Numbered from the stretch's first letter, positions 1-7,723 are shown. The stretch: DNA of 15,849 bases from Candidatus Aenigmatarchaeota archaeon (GCA_023142905.1 JAGLIP010000005.1:1-15849); one strand, 5' to 3'. Translations and numbers: made by a program. The notes: a model not told the origin generated them from the sequence alone.

Positions 1-15
1 ACCCGCCCGAGTTTT

Positions 16-627
16 ATGAGTGGTTTCGGTGATGGCATTTCCGGGTTTTTCGACAATCCCACAGGTTTTGTGACCGGATTCTACAAGGAAGACCCGCCAA
101 AAACAGTTGATTTTCGTGCAAACCTAACATTTTCAGCACCGGTTTCAATAAATTTTGATTTTAAAGAGCCGCTTCAGGCAGCAGCAATAACATACACAAA
201 CATGGACAATGTATTTTATATAAACGGGCTTTCAGTAAGTTCTGTTGAAACAACACTTTTTGAAGCACGGGATTTTAATGGAAAAGTAATTATTGCAGGA
301 GATGTATCATTAAGCGGAAAGGCAACGCAGTTAAGATTGGATAAGTCATTTATAGGCAACAGCGAAGAAGAAATAAAAGTAGTAGCTGAAAACATATCGT
401 ATGATTCACTTGAGCTTATGGGTGTCCCGCAGATAACAGTAACACTTCCAACATCATCAGGCACTATGATGATTTATAACACTGGCGATACAGTTGCGTA
501 TAACATCGCAAACAAGGAAATAGAGTTCATAACATTTACCGGCGATATGAAATTCATCAGAAACACTCTTGAAATTTCAGGAATCGGTACAATAAAAACA
601 AGCACACTTACAACAACAATCGAATAA
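16..627 (+). CDS. Unknown beta-rich protein, first gene of a two-gene unit
   Basis: I do not recognise this protein. From the first visible ATG it is 203 residues. It has no signal peptide, no membrane helix and no Cys pair. The first 25 residues are Gly/Phe/Asp-rich, and the rest is an alternation of short hydrophobic and Thr/Ser/Asn-rich stretches, which suggests a mostly beta-strand protein, perhaps a beta-sandwich or a repeated beta-layer. The frame is open to the left edge of the window, so the true start may lie outside; no TATA box is visible in the 15 bases present. The stop is 3 nt before the next start, so it is almost certainly co-transcribed with the membrane protein that follows. 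A role at or near the membrane with that partner is inference only. Confidence 0.75.
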   Translation: MSGFGDGISGFFDNPTGFVTGFYKEDPPKTVDFRANLTFSAPVSINFDFKEPLQAAAITYTNMDNVFYINGLSVSSVETTLFEARDFNGKVIIAGDVSLSGKATQLRLDKSFIGNSEEEIKVVAENISYDSLELMGVPQITVTLPTSSGTMMIYNTGDTVAYNIANKEIEFITFTGDMKFIRNTLEISGIGTIKTSTLTTTIE

Positions 628-630
628 ACA

Positions 631-1017
631 ATGGTTCTTATGAATACAACAGCCACACAAAGCACAATTACCGCGGTTCCGGATGCATGGATAAGCATAT
701 TGCTTTTAGCGCTTTTTCTTTTTGTCGCATTTTCAATTCTTAAAGTGATTAAAAATACAATCATTATGGGGCTTCTTGCATGCGTATTTCCGTTTATTTC
801 AAATAAGTTTTTAGGCACAGCACATGCAACAGACTTAAGCGCGCTTCTTAATTTCGCAATTATAGGTATTGCAATTTATATGACCTACTTTGTAATGAAG
901 CTTCTTTATCATTCTTCAAAACTCGCATTTAAAGTAATAACACTATTGCTTCTGCCATTAAAGATTCTTTTAGACTTAATTAAGTCTATATTTTCAGGGA
1001 AAAAGAAAAAGAAATAA
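631..1017 (+). CDS. Small four-helix membrane protein with Lys-rich tail
   Basis: This 128-residue protein has no recognised family. About four hydrophobic segments are visible, near residues 19-40, 42-61, 72-93 and 98-117, and the C-terminus ends in a run of five lysines, which would favour a cytoplasmic C-terminus by the positive-inside rule. The start is ATG 631 or the second in-frame ATG at 640; neither has a Shine-Dalgarno sequence, which fits translation linked to the preceding gene that ends 3 nt upstream. It converges on the gene at 1035-1544 with only 17 nt between the two stops. Its partner is the beta-rich protein upstream; the pair may form a membrane-anchored assembly, but the sequence gives no direct evidence of function. 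Confidence 0.75.
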   Translation: MVLMNTTATQSTITAVPDAWISILLLALFLFVAFSILKVIKNTIIMGLLACVFPFISNKFLGTAHATDLSALLNFAIIGIAIYMTYFVMKLLYHSSKLAFKVITLLLLPLKILLDLIKSIFSGKKKKK

Positions 1018-1034
1018 TTTTCGGGTTTATGCTG

Positions 1035-1544
1035 TTAAAGAACTGTTTCTTTAATAGAATTATACACCTGAAGGCAATCAAACTCCGAGGCACCGGATAA
1101 TACTGTTAATTCTTCGTGGTTTACCGCATTCACAACAGTCTTTGCATCTTCTAACGCAGCTATTAATTTTTCTTTTTTGCCGGGTCTAAGACTCGTTGTT
1201 GCTTCACCGACATAGCTTTCATACACCTGTTCTTGTGTTATGTATCTCATTTCACTTTGTTTTGTTTTATGCCAATCCCTAATTTTTTGGAGCTTTCCGG
1301 AGATATTGTTTTTATAACTGTCAGGAAGATCATAATTTATCTTCGCCTTAAATTCAACAGAATAGCTATAGTTCGTATCTTGTTTGTTCTTGCCCGATAT
1401 TCCATATTGTATTGCAGCAGTTACGATAACATTTGCGTTATTTTTATCAGCTACATTTTTTAATAATTTTAATTCCTTTAAAAATTGCCCAAGCCGGGGC
1501 ACTTCAGTTTTAAGTAAGTGTAAATCACCCATAAAGTTCACCAT
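1035..1544 (-). CDS. Orphan protein of unknown function
   Basis: A 169-residue protein with no recognised domain. It has no membrane helix. The N-terminal third is rich in Leu/Lys, then comes a segment with strand-like alternation and several Tyr/Asn/Lys residues around residues 55-85, and the C-terminal half is probably helical. The single Cys is near the C-terminus. I prefer the ATG at 1542-1544 over the upstream TTG codons because a TATA-like element on the - strand (1562-1574) is centred about 24 nt before it, the spacing of a leaderless archaeal transcript. A second ATG lies at 1530-1532. The gene is divergent from tRNA-Thr and convergent with the membrane gene at 631-1017. Nothing visible indicates its role. 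Confidence 0.7.
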   Translation of the reverse strand: MVNFMGDLHLLKTEVPRLGQFLKELKLLKNVADKNNANVIVTAAIQYGISGKNKQDTNYSYSVEFKAKINYDLPDSYKNNISGKLQKIRDWHKTKQSEMRYITQEQVYESYVGEATTSLRPGKKEKLIAALEDAKTVVNAVNHEELTVLSGASEFDCLQVYNSIKETVL

Positions 1545-1561
1545 CAACAAATTACAACAAG

Positions 1562-1574
1562 AATAATAAAAACC
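1562..1574 (-). promoter_or_regulatory. TATA box of the orphan gene 1035-1544
   Basis: On the - strand this reads GGTTTTTATTATT. The T/A-rich core is centred about 24 nt upstream of the ATG at 1544, with a purine-rich stretch further upstream that could serve as a BRE. The spacing predicts a transcript beginning at or next to the start codon. Confidence 0.5.
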
Positions 1575-1613
1575 TTGCGCTTTTTCGCCAAAAACACTTA
1601 AACGAAAAAAACA

Positions 1614-1623
1614 TTTATAATAT
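1614..1623 (+). promoter_or_regulatory. Box A promoter of tRNA-Thr
   Basis: TTTATAATAT preceded by an A-rich stretch with CGAAAA, a plausible BRE. The centre is about 29 nt before the mature 5' end of the tRNA, leaving room for a leader of a few nucleotides removed by RNase P. Confidence 0.65.
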
Positions 1624-1646
1624 TTGCATTTAAAAGCATAGCATTT

Positions 1647-1720
1647 GCCCCGGTGGCTCAGCTGGTTAGAGTGTTGCCTTGGTAAGGCAGAGATCGCGTG
1701 TTCAAATCTCGCCCGGGGCT
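1647..1720 (+). tRNA. tRNA-Thr (anticodon GGT)
   Basis: Full cloverleaf without intron. Acceptor stem 1647-1653 pairs perfectly with 1713-1719; D stem 1656-1659 with 1669-1672 (last pair G-U); anticodon stem 1674-1678 with 1686-1690 (one U-G pair); anticodon loop 1679-1685 with GGT at 1681-1683, reading ACC/ACU; T loop 1701-1707. The T stem (1696-1700 with 1708-1712) has one U-U mismatch, 1699 opposite 1709. The discriminator base is T1720, as is typical of archaeal tRNA-Thr, and CCA is not encoded. A short T-rich tract follows at 1728-1731. Confidence 0.96.
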
Positions 1721-1777
1721 CTCTTACTTTTCTAAAATAATTCTATGATTTTCTATCGGCACGCACCACATGGCACC

Positions 1778-1787
1778 TATTTAAAAC
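1778..1787 (+). promoter_or_regulatory. TATA box of hef
   Basis: TATTTAAAAC, centred near 1782, predicts a transcription start near 1808. That leaves a leader of about 7 to 13 nt before the candidate ATG codons at 1815 and 1821. GAAGGGA at 1808-1814 lies about 6 nt before ATG 1821 and can act as a Shine-Dalgarno sequence, so this is one of the few units here with a short led mRNA. Confidence 0.55.
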
Positions 1788-1820
1788 ACTAAATACAAAT
1801 CATTTTTGAAGGGAATGCCC

Positions 1821-4049
1821 ATGTCGTATTTTTCACACCCAATGCTCAAAAAAAACGCAATACAGAAGCGTGTTTATCAAGAGACAATAATCATTGAATC
1901 ATCAAAGAAAAACTCGCTTGTAGTGCTTCCTACAGGCATGGGGAAGACAGTGATTGCATTAGGTGTTGCGGCAATACAACTTGAAAAATTCAAAGAAAAA
2001 AAAATACTTTTTTTGGCCCCCACAAAACCGCTTGTAGTGCAGCATAAAAAAAGCTTTATTGATTTAACCAACATCCCTGAAGAAAAGATGTGTGTACTTA
2101 CAGGTCTTGAAAGCCCGAAAAAAAGAGAAGAGATATGGAAAAACAATAATGTATTTTTCGCAACCCCTCAGGTTGTCCAGAATGACATAATCACAGGAAA
2201 AGAAACACTTGCTGACTTTTCGTTTGTGATTTTTGATGAGGCGCACAGGGCAGCAGGAAATTACGCATATACTTACATTGCCAAAAAATATATGGAAAAT
2301 GCCAAAAAACCACTTATTCTTGGTCTTACTGCAAGCCCTGGTGGCGATGAGGAAAAAATAGGCGTTATATGCGGCAACCTATTTGTCGAAAATGTGGAAA
2401 TACGAACCGAAGACAGCTGGGATGTAAAAGAATACATAAAGCCGATTGATGTCAAATGGATTCGCGTCAATCTTCCGGAAGAATACAAGCAAATTCAGAA
2501 ACTTCTTGAGTCTTCAATTAAAAAGCGCATGGAACTCCTTAAAAAAATACATCTTACCAGAAGCATTCTTGCAAGCAAAAAAGAGCTTCTTGCCCTTCAG
2601 GGCAAAATTGCGGCGCAAATTTCAAAAGACAAAAGCTCATATCTTTTTACGGCATTATCCACAGTAGCGCAGGTGATAAAAATCAACCACGCACTTGAGC
2701 TCATACAAAGTCAGGGTGCAGAGCAGCTCAAAAAATATTTTGAAAAAATAAAGGCTGACAAGAAAACAAAAGCAGTCCTTTCTATTTTGGGAGACCCCGA
2801 CATTGTGATGGCAATGCATAAGACTGATTTTGTTATTGAACAGAAAATAAGCCACCCTAAACTGTCCGAACTTGAAAAGATACTTGAAAAAACAATTATC
2901 GAAGACAAAAAAGCAATAGTTTTCTCGCAGTATGTCTCAACAGTTGAGTCCATTGTAGAGCGGCTTGAAAACAAAGACAAATTAAAGCCTGTAAAATTCA
3001 TAGGCCAGAGAAAAGGAAATACTCAAAAAAAGCAGATTGAAGTTCTTGATGATTTCAGGGCAGACAAATACAATGTGCTTTGCGCAACATCAGTTGCAGA
3101 AGAGGGCCTCGATATACCTAAAGTGGATATTGTAATATTTTATGAGCCAATACCGTCAGATATTCGCACAATACAACGGCGCGGAAGAACAGGCCGTTCA
3201 AAAGCAGGAGAAGTTTTTATACTGATGTCAAAAGGAACAATAGATGAAGGATATTATTGGAGTGCGAAAAGAAAAGAGAAAAACATGAAATGTGTTTTGG
3301 CAAAAATGCGAACAAACTACAATAAAACAGGAACCGTTGTTGAGGATAAAAAACCAAAAATAATAACAAAAGGAACACTTGCACAGTACGCAGAAAAAAA
3401 AGACAAAGAAAATAAACCTCTAATTTATGCGGATGTGCGCGAAACTAAAATACTCAAAGTCCTTTCAGAAAAAGATGCGGAAATAAAAACAACACAGCTT
3501 GCAGTTGGTGATTTTCAGATATCATCCCGTATAGGTATTGAAAGAAAATCCGTTGATGATTTCCTTCAGTCAATAATTGATGGCAGGCTTTTCTCGCAAT
3601 TAAAGGATCTATCCAGCTATTTTTCAAGGCCGCTTTTAATAATTGAAGGCGATGACCTTTATGGCCGAAGGCAAATTCACCCAAATGCCATAAAAGGCGC
3701 TCTAAATTCAATTGCAGTTGATTTTAGAATACCCATATTATGGACAAAAACACTTGAAGACACCGCCGATACAATCATTGCAATCGCAAAAAGAGAGCAG
3801 GAAGATGGAAAAGAATTCGCAATCAGAGGCACTCGCTCATCTTTAAGCGAAAAAGAGGAAATGGCGTATTTTGTTGCAGGACTTCCTGATGTAAACACCA
3901 CAATTGCAAAAAAGCTTTTGGAGAAATTCAAAACAATAAAAAAGCTTGTGAATGCTAAAGTTGAACAGCTTGTAAAAGTCGAAGGCATCGGCGAAGTTAA
4001 GGCAAAAAAGATAAAAGAATTGTTTGAACGGGAATATACGAAGAAATAA
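1821..4049 (+). CDS. hef: Hef-type helicase/XPF-family structure-specific nuclease
   Basis: Archaeal Hef combines a superfamily 2 helicase with an XPF/ERCC4 nuclease and acts on stalled forks and branched DNA. Numbering from ATG 1821 (742 residues; ATG 1815 is an alternative): helicase motif I PTGMGKT at 37-43, motif II DEAH at 139-142, motif III TASPG at 170-174, motif VI QRRGRTGR at 452-459. Between motifs III and VI lies a helical insertion of the kind that binds branched DNA in this family. The nuclease carries D538-V-R-E and the signature E574-R-K-S-V-D-D, so the ERKxxxD catalytic core is intact. The C-terminus has a tandem helix-hairpin-helix region ending in a GIGEVKAKK hairpin. Length matches full-length Hef (about 750), so both activities should be present. 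It is a single-gene unit with its own TATA box. Confidence 0.95.
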   Translation: MSYFSHPMLKKNAIQKRVYQETIIIESSKKNSLVVLPTGMGKTVIALGVAAIQLEKFKEKKILFLAPTKPLVVQHKKSFIDLTNIPEEKMCVLTGLESPKKREEIWKNNNVFFATPQVVQNDIITGKETLADFSFVIFDEAHRAAGNYAYTYIAKKYMENAKKPLILGLTASPGGDEEKIGVICGNLFVENVEIRTEDSWDVKEYIKPIDVKWIRVNLPEEYKQIQKLLESSIKKRMELLKKIHLTRSILASKKELLALQGKIAAQISKDKSSYLFTALSTVAQVIKINHALELIQSQGAEQLKKYFEKIKADKKTKAVLSILGDPDIVMAMHKTDFVIEQKISHPKLSELEKILEKTIIEDKKAIVFSQYVSTVESIVERLENKDKLKPVKFIGQRKGNTQKKQIEVLDDFRADKYNVLCATSVAEEGLDIPKVDIVIFYEPIPSDIRTIQRRGRTGRSKAGEVFILMSKGTIDEGYYWSAKRKEKNMKCVLAKMRTNYNKTGTVVEDKKPKIITKGTLAQYAEKKDKENKPLIYADVRETKILKVLSEKDAEIKTTQLAVGDFQISSRIGIERKSVDDFLQSIIDGRLFSQLKDLSSYFSRPLLIIEGDDLYGRRQIHPNAIKGALNSIAVDFRIPILWTKTLEDTADTIIAIAKREQEDGKEFAIRGTRSSLSEKEEMAYFVAGLPDVNTTIAKKLLEKFKTIKKLVNAKVEQLVKVEGIGEVKAKKIKELFEREYTKK

Positions 4050-4080
4050 ATGTGTACTATAAAAAATAAGAGAACATAGA

Positions 4081-4090
4081 TTTATAATTT
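4081..4090 (+). promoter_or_regulatory. TATA box of the radical SAM gene
   Basis: TTTATAATTT, centred 24-25 nt before the ATG at 4110. This predicts a leaderless transcript starting at the A of the start codon and shows that the gene is not simply read through from hef, which ends 60 nt upstream. Confidence 0.65.
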
Positions 4091-4109
4091 TACCCAGCAT
4101 ATACAATTT

Positions 4110-5582
4110 ATGAGTAGTGACATATCAAATATTGGTATTCCTTTAGGCGGGCATGGACTTCCATTTAATCTGATGAATGGTTTCGGCGTTCCTACAAAAA
4201 TGATACATCCTCATTTCTTAAAAAGAAGTTTTTTACTGTTCAATGGTTTGGAATTGGCCTATTTAGAGTCCAGAGAACCAAATGGCCGTTATCATCCAGG
4301 CGTGGTTAACGAAATTTATGGTTACATTAACAAAGAAATGGATGGTTTGTTATCCGCATATGATAAAGATTTTAGCGATTCGCAGTTTATAACTATTTCT
4401 GCTTGTGATTGCAGCTGCACTACATTAAGTTGGTTAACGCAGTATTTGGCAGAACGAGTTGAAAAACCTAAACTGATTGGAGTCGGCGGTCCTTTGGTGC
4501 GTAAAGAAACATTACCATATCTTAACGACATTAATGCGGATTTTTTAAACATGGGTGATTTATCGTCATTTGTAAACTATGCAAAAAATACAGGAATTAA
4601 GGAAATTCCGGGCATCTACAAAAAGAGAAAGCATGGGTTTGAAGGTTTTGGAACGGGAAGCCCACAAGTAATCAATAAAGACATTCTTGTTAAAAGCAAT
4701 ATAGTTTTATCAAGTCCTGAAACCGAAATAGAAGAAACAAAAGATTCTATTATTGTCAACAAGTCTAATGAAAACTATATTTTTGCGAAAATTTTTGGCA
4801 TCGAAAGCAAATGCCCTAACAATTGTGGGTATTGTGCTTCTAAAAGCAACATAACTAGTTCAACTGAAGCATATATTAATGCCATTAAGTCAGTACATAC
4901 AGACGAAAAAAAAGCGGTTCTGTCTTTTTACGATAACAATCCGTTAATGGCACCAGGAAAATATAAAGAAATTCTGGATTCTGTTTGCGAAGCATTTGAT
5001 AGCGTTTTCATAACTTCTTTTTATGTAGACCCAACAGCACTGTTAAATAAAGACGCCAAAAAATTTATGGATTCTCTATTGAAAAACGACAAAATAGAGA
5101 AATTTACAATGTTCATTGGCAGGGAATGCTGTGATGAAAAAACAGCATTTTATCTGGGGCGCAATTATTTTGGTAAAAGACGAACACAGAAAATGTTGGA
5201 TAAAGAAAATCAAAGTATTAAAACACTAATCAATAATGAAAAAATTGCAGCCCACATACCCTATATTCTGGCTCCTGTTGAAACACAAGAAACAATAGGG
5301 AACAGGCTAACTGAAATAGACGAATTGCTAAAAATAAATGATGCTGTGAGTGTCACAGTACAAACATTAAAAGCAAATGCCGGAACTGAAGCATATAAAA
5401 AATATGAACCCTATCTCATAAGCCCTTTTCCCGGATATACCGTAAGTAATATAGAAGTGCCTTTTTTTAGGTCATTTGAACGGTCATACTTTGAAGTAGG
5501 GTTAGACAAAAACTTAAACAACAACGAAAATACAATAAAATTGCTGGAAGATTTGCGGGATCAAAATTTTGGGCGTTTCTAA
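4110..5582 (+). CDS. Radical SAM protein with cobalamin-binding-like N-terminal domain
   Basis: A 490-residue protein. The radical SAM iron-sulfur motif CxxxCxxC is complete: C235-P-N-N-C239-G-Y-C242. Residues about 90-175 look like the Rossmann fold that binds cobalamin in B12-type radical SAM enzymes: a hydrophobic strand, a Cys/Ser/Thr-rich loop at CDCSCTT, a VGGPL turn, then MGD and a closing IPGIYKKRK strand. No DxHxxG motif is seen, but that motif is often absent in this class. Residues 250-470 fit the rest of the TIM barrel, including IGRECCDE and a conserved-looking APVETQET stretch. The first 85 residues match nothing I know. Substrate unknown; methyl transfer or ring chemistry are typical for the class. 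Leucine codons are mostly TTA/TTG, whereas hef mainly uses CTT, which may mean a different origin. Confidence 0.8.
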   Translation: MSSDISNIGIPLGGHGLPFNLMNGFGVPTKMIHPHFLKRSFLLFNGLELAYLESREPNGRYHPGVVNEIYGYINKEMDGLLSAYDKDFSDSQFITISACDCSCTTLSWLTQYLAERVEKPKLIGVGGPLVRKETLPYLNDINADFLNMGDLSSFVNYAKNTGIKEIPGIYKKRKHGFEGFGTGSPQVINKDILVKSNIVLSSPETEIEETKDSIIVNKSNENYIFAKIFGIESKCPNNCGYCASKSNITSSTEAYINAIKSVHTDEKKAVLSFYDNNPLMAPGKYKEILDSVCEAFDSVFITSFYVDPTALLNKDAKKFMDSLLKNDKIEKFTMFIGRECCDEKTAFYLGRNYFGKRRTQKMLDKENQSIKTLINNEKIAAHIPYILAPVETQETIGNRLTEIDELLKINDAVSVTVQTLKANAGTEAYKKYEPYLISPFPGYTVSNIEVPFFRSFERSYFEVGLDKNLNNNENTIKLLEDLRDQNFGRF

Positions 5583-5612
5583 AAATAGTATATTGCATCT
5601 TAAAAGAGCCCT

Positions 5613-5622
5613 ATTTCTTTTC
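5613..5622 (+). terminator. T-rich terminator after the radical SAM gene
   Basis: ATTTCTTTTC about 30 nt after the stop codon, in the convergent gap 5583-5718. Archaeal terminators are often simple U-tracts; no stable hairpin precedes it. The remainder of the gap holds nothing else I can name apart from the opposite-strand T-run. Confidence 0.35.
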
Positions 5623-5648
5623 GCCATCTTCTCATGCATAAACTGTAT

Positions 5649-5655
5649 AAAAAAA
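5649..5655 (-). terminator. T-run terminator of srp54
   Basis: Seven A on the + strand, so a run of seven U in the - strand transcript, about 65 nt after the srp54 stop. It is the best candidate for the end of the srp54 transcript. Confidence 0.4.
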
Positions 5656-5718
5656 CACAGAGACTATAGAAAATATAAGAACGCAATAAACTGCTTGTTT
5701 TAAAATTAGAATAATTCC

Positions 5719-7038
5719 CTACATCCCAGGCATTCCTTTAAAATTCTTCATAAGATTCGCCATAGGACCGCGTTTGAGTCCTTTTCCACCCTTCATTTTC
5801 TTCATCATCTTTTTCATCATGTTGAATTGCTTGATAAGCTCTTTTAATTCTGATTCAGGCACACCCGCCCCGGTTGATATTCTTTTTATACGGGAAGAGT
5901 CCAATATCTCCGGGTTTTTCCTTTCATCAACAGTCATAGAGTCAATCATAATGCGCCACTTGTTCATCTTTTCTTCCTGGATTCCAAGCATCTCTTTTGG
6001 GATTTTGGCACCCCCTGTAGGAAGCATATCCATAATTTTGCCCAAAGAGCCCATTTTTTTCATGGATTCAATTTGTGAGTAGAATATCTCAAGATTGAAT
6101 TCGCCTTTCATTAATTCTTCTGCTTTCTCAGGATTGAATGCGTCTTTTGCTTTTTCCAAAAGACCTTCAAGGTCGCCCATACCCAAAAGCCGCGATACAA
6201 ACCTTACAGGGTCATACACTTCAAAATCATCAGGTTTTTCACCCATTCCAAGGAATTTGGTGTTAACGCCTGCTGCATGGCATGCGGACAGTACGCCGCC
6301 GCCTTTGGCAGATGAATCCATTTTGGTGACAATCACACCTGTAAGCCCGACTAATTTATTGAATTCTTCTGCCTGTTTTTGAGCGGCTTGTCCTATATCT
6401 CCTGAAAGCACAAGCAGTTTTTCGTTGGCATTGAGTATCTTGTCAATTTTCTTAATCTCATCTGCAAGTTCAGAATCAAGTGCTGAGCGGCCTGCAGAGT
6501 CCACAATCACAACTTCCTTGTCTTTGAATTGCTTCACACCGGCTTCTACTATTTTTACAGGATCTTTTTCTTTTGCATTGCCGTAAACATCAATCTTTAG
6601 TTTTTCTGCAAGCTGTTTTAGCTGCTCAAATGCCGCAGGCCGCCAGGTATCGCATGAAATCATGCCGACGGATAAACCTTTTTTGACAAAGAACCGGCCA
6701 AGTTTTGCTGTTGTTGTTGTTTTTCCCGACCCGAAAAGACCAACTAGAAGTATTTTTTGCTTTTCAAGCTTTATTTTAGGCTTTTCTTTTCCCAAAAATT
6801 CGACAAGTTCGTCATAGACTATATTTATAACATGCTCACGCCGGGTTATGCCTTTGGGGACTTTTTCATCCAATGCTTTTTCTTTTATATTTTTAGATAA
6901 TTCAAAAACAAGCTTTACATTTACATCTGCCTGTATAAGCGAGCGCTGAAGGTCACGAACCAAATCATCAACTGCTGCCTTGTCCGCAACACCGATTCGC
7001 GCGAATTTCGCCAAAGAATCCTTTATCTTGTCAAACAT
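5719..7038 (-). CDS. srp54: Signal recognition particle protein SRP54
   Basis: SRP54 (bacterial Ffh) is the GTPase that binds 7S RNA and signal peptides and delivers ribosomes to FtsY at the membrane. The 439 residues cover all three domains: N domain about 1-88, G domain about 89-295, M domain about 296-439. GTPase motifs: P-loop G100-L-F-G-S-G-K-T107, DTWRPAAFEQL at 130-140, DSAGR at 180-184, TKMD at 238-241, and the GGG closing-loop region at 246-248. The M domain shows the Met-rich hydrophobic finger (LGKIMDMLP), the RIKRISTGAG RNA-binding helix and a Met/Lys/Gly-rich tail. Two positions differ from the usual form: Phe102 where the family has Gln, and DSAGR for DTAGR. The start codon at 7036-7038 is set by the canonical N-domain start and by a TATA box 27 nt upstream. 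Confidence 0.97.
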   Translation of the reverse strand: MFDKIKDSLAKFARIGVADKAAVDDLVRDLQRSLIQADVNVKLVFELSKNIKEKALDEKVPKGITRREHVINIVYDELVEFLGKEKPKIKLEKQKILLVGLFGSGKTTTTAKLGRFFVKKGLSVGMISCDTWRPAAFEQLKQLAEKLKIDVYGNAKEKDPVKIVEAGVKQFKDKEVVIVDSAGRSALDSELADEIKKIDKILNANEKLLVLSGDIGQAAQKQAEEFNKLVGLTGVIVTKMDSSAKGGGVLSACHAAGVNTKFLGMGEKPDDFEVYDPVRFVSRLLGMGDLEGLLEKAKDAFNPEKAEELMKGEFNLEIFYSQIESMKKMGSLGKIMDMLPTGGAKIPKEMLGIQEEKMNKWRIMIDSMTVDERKNPEILDSSRIKRISTGAGVPESELKELIKQFNMMKKMMKKMKGGKGLKRGPMANLMKNFKGMPGM

Positions 7039-7056
7039 AGAATGTCTTTATGATTA

Positions 7057-7662
7057 CTATCTTTTAATAGTTTTATTGATGTTGTATTTAGTAATCAAAA
7101 TTTGTTTTCTGTATTCTAAAATTAGGTTGTATTGTTTGCATATCTTTGCGCAATATAGCCGGCAGGTATTTACTAACAGATCCTTTATTGTATTTGGCGT
7201 AGTTTCAGAACATATATTCTTAACTGCATAGAGCAATTCTTCGTTAACATACGGCAATAATGTTTCCTGTACGACTTGTGTTGTTGCGGTTCTTTCAAAA
7301 ACTTCATTTAAAGAGCCGGCAAATATTACAGCACCCAATACAAATGCGTTTTTTGATATTTTTGTTAACTGATTGTGTTTGGATAGGATGGATGCTTTTG
7401 ATTCATAAAATGTATCTGCTATTTGTGAAACAGCATAACCCCCAATAAAATGAGTTAGATAATCAATTTCTGGTATTTGAACATAAAGCATATTGTTCCA
7501 ATCCCCATCTATGGGAAGTAATGCGATGGTATGGGCGGTAATCGCCGCGGTTGTTGGAAAAATAACATTTTTGTCTAGAAAACCATTTTTTTTGATTGAG
7601 GCATATATAGTTTTTAGCGTTTCATTTATTATGTTGATAAATTGTACAAAAAATATAAACAT
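7057..7662 (-). CDS. Membrane protein resembling VanZ/DUF2238-type families
   Basis: A 201-residue protein counted from the ATG at 7660-7662. Three or four hydrophobic segments are visible, near residues 28-48 (ending in LLPIDGDW), 61-82, 99-121 and around 150-170. The order of polar residues inside them, IDYLTHFIGGY, then GSLNEVFE, then a later TIKDLLVN, resembles the D-x-L-x-H-F-x-G-G, E-x3-E and D-x-x-x-N pattern of small VanZ/YjdF-like membrane proteins; this family link is inference. The C-terminal 40 residues are basic and contain two Cys. A longer frame reaching 7842 exists but would lie antisense to the conserved start of tRNase Z, so I reject it. The stop is 18 nt before srp54, so the two can share a transcript. 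Confidence 0.7.
   Translation of the reverse strand: MFIFFVQFINIINETLKTIYASIKKNGFLDKNVIFPTTAAITAHTIALLPIDGDWNNMLYVQIPEIDYLTHFIGGYAVSQIADTFYESKASILSKHNQLTKISKNAFVLGAVIFAGSLNEVFERTATTQVVQETLLPYVNEELLYAVKNICSETTPNTIKDLLVNTCRLYCAKICKQYNLILEYRKQILITKYNINKTIKR
7060..7070 (-). promoter_or_regulatory. TATA box of srp54 inside the upstream gene's 3' end
   Basis: On the - strand CTATTAAAAG, centred about 27 nt before the srp54 ATG, predicting a leaderless transcript. It overlaps the last codons of the membrane-protein gene ending at 7057, so srp54 can be transcribed on its own as well as by read-through. Confidence 0.55.
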
Positions 7663-7689
7663 ATCGAATGTATACGCTTTAAGCGGGCG

Positions 7690-7700
7690 TTTATTTAAAT
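7690..7700. promoter_or_regulatory. Shared symmetrical TATA element for divergent genes
   Basis: TTTATTTAAAT contains the perfect palindrome ATTTAAAT (7693-7700). Its centre is 27 nt before the tRNase Z ATG at 7724 on the + strand and 34 nt before the membrane-protein ATG at 7662 on the - strand. A G/A-rich BRE-like stretch (AAGCGGGCG) lies on the tRNase Z side of polarity. Confidence 0.55.
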
Positions 7701-7723
7701 TATGTAAGGTATTATTAGTAATT

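Noticed and set aside
474..818. A 114-codon open frame on the - strand
   Set aside because: It lies antisense to both genes of the first unit, has no promoter and no protein-like motif; it reflects the codon pattern of the opposite strand.
5583..5718. A possible small RNA in the convergent gap
   Set aside because: Only short complementary stretches are present (such as GGGC with GCCC), with no C/D or H/ACA box pattern; the tracts are better explained as terminators.
5774..6382. Two open frames on the + strand opposite srp54
   Set aside because: Antisense to the M and G domains of srp54; no promoter or recognisable protein.
7493..7723. A 77-codon N-terminal extension of tRNase Z
   Set aside because: It overlaps the opposite-strand membrane-protein gene, and the family starts at the MIKIVFLGT strand, with a TATA box 27 nt before that ATG.
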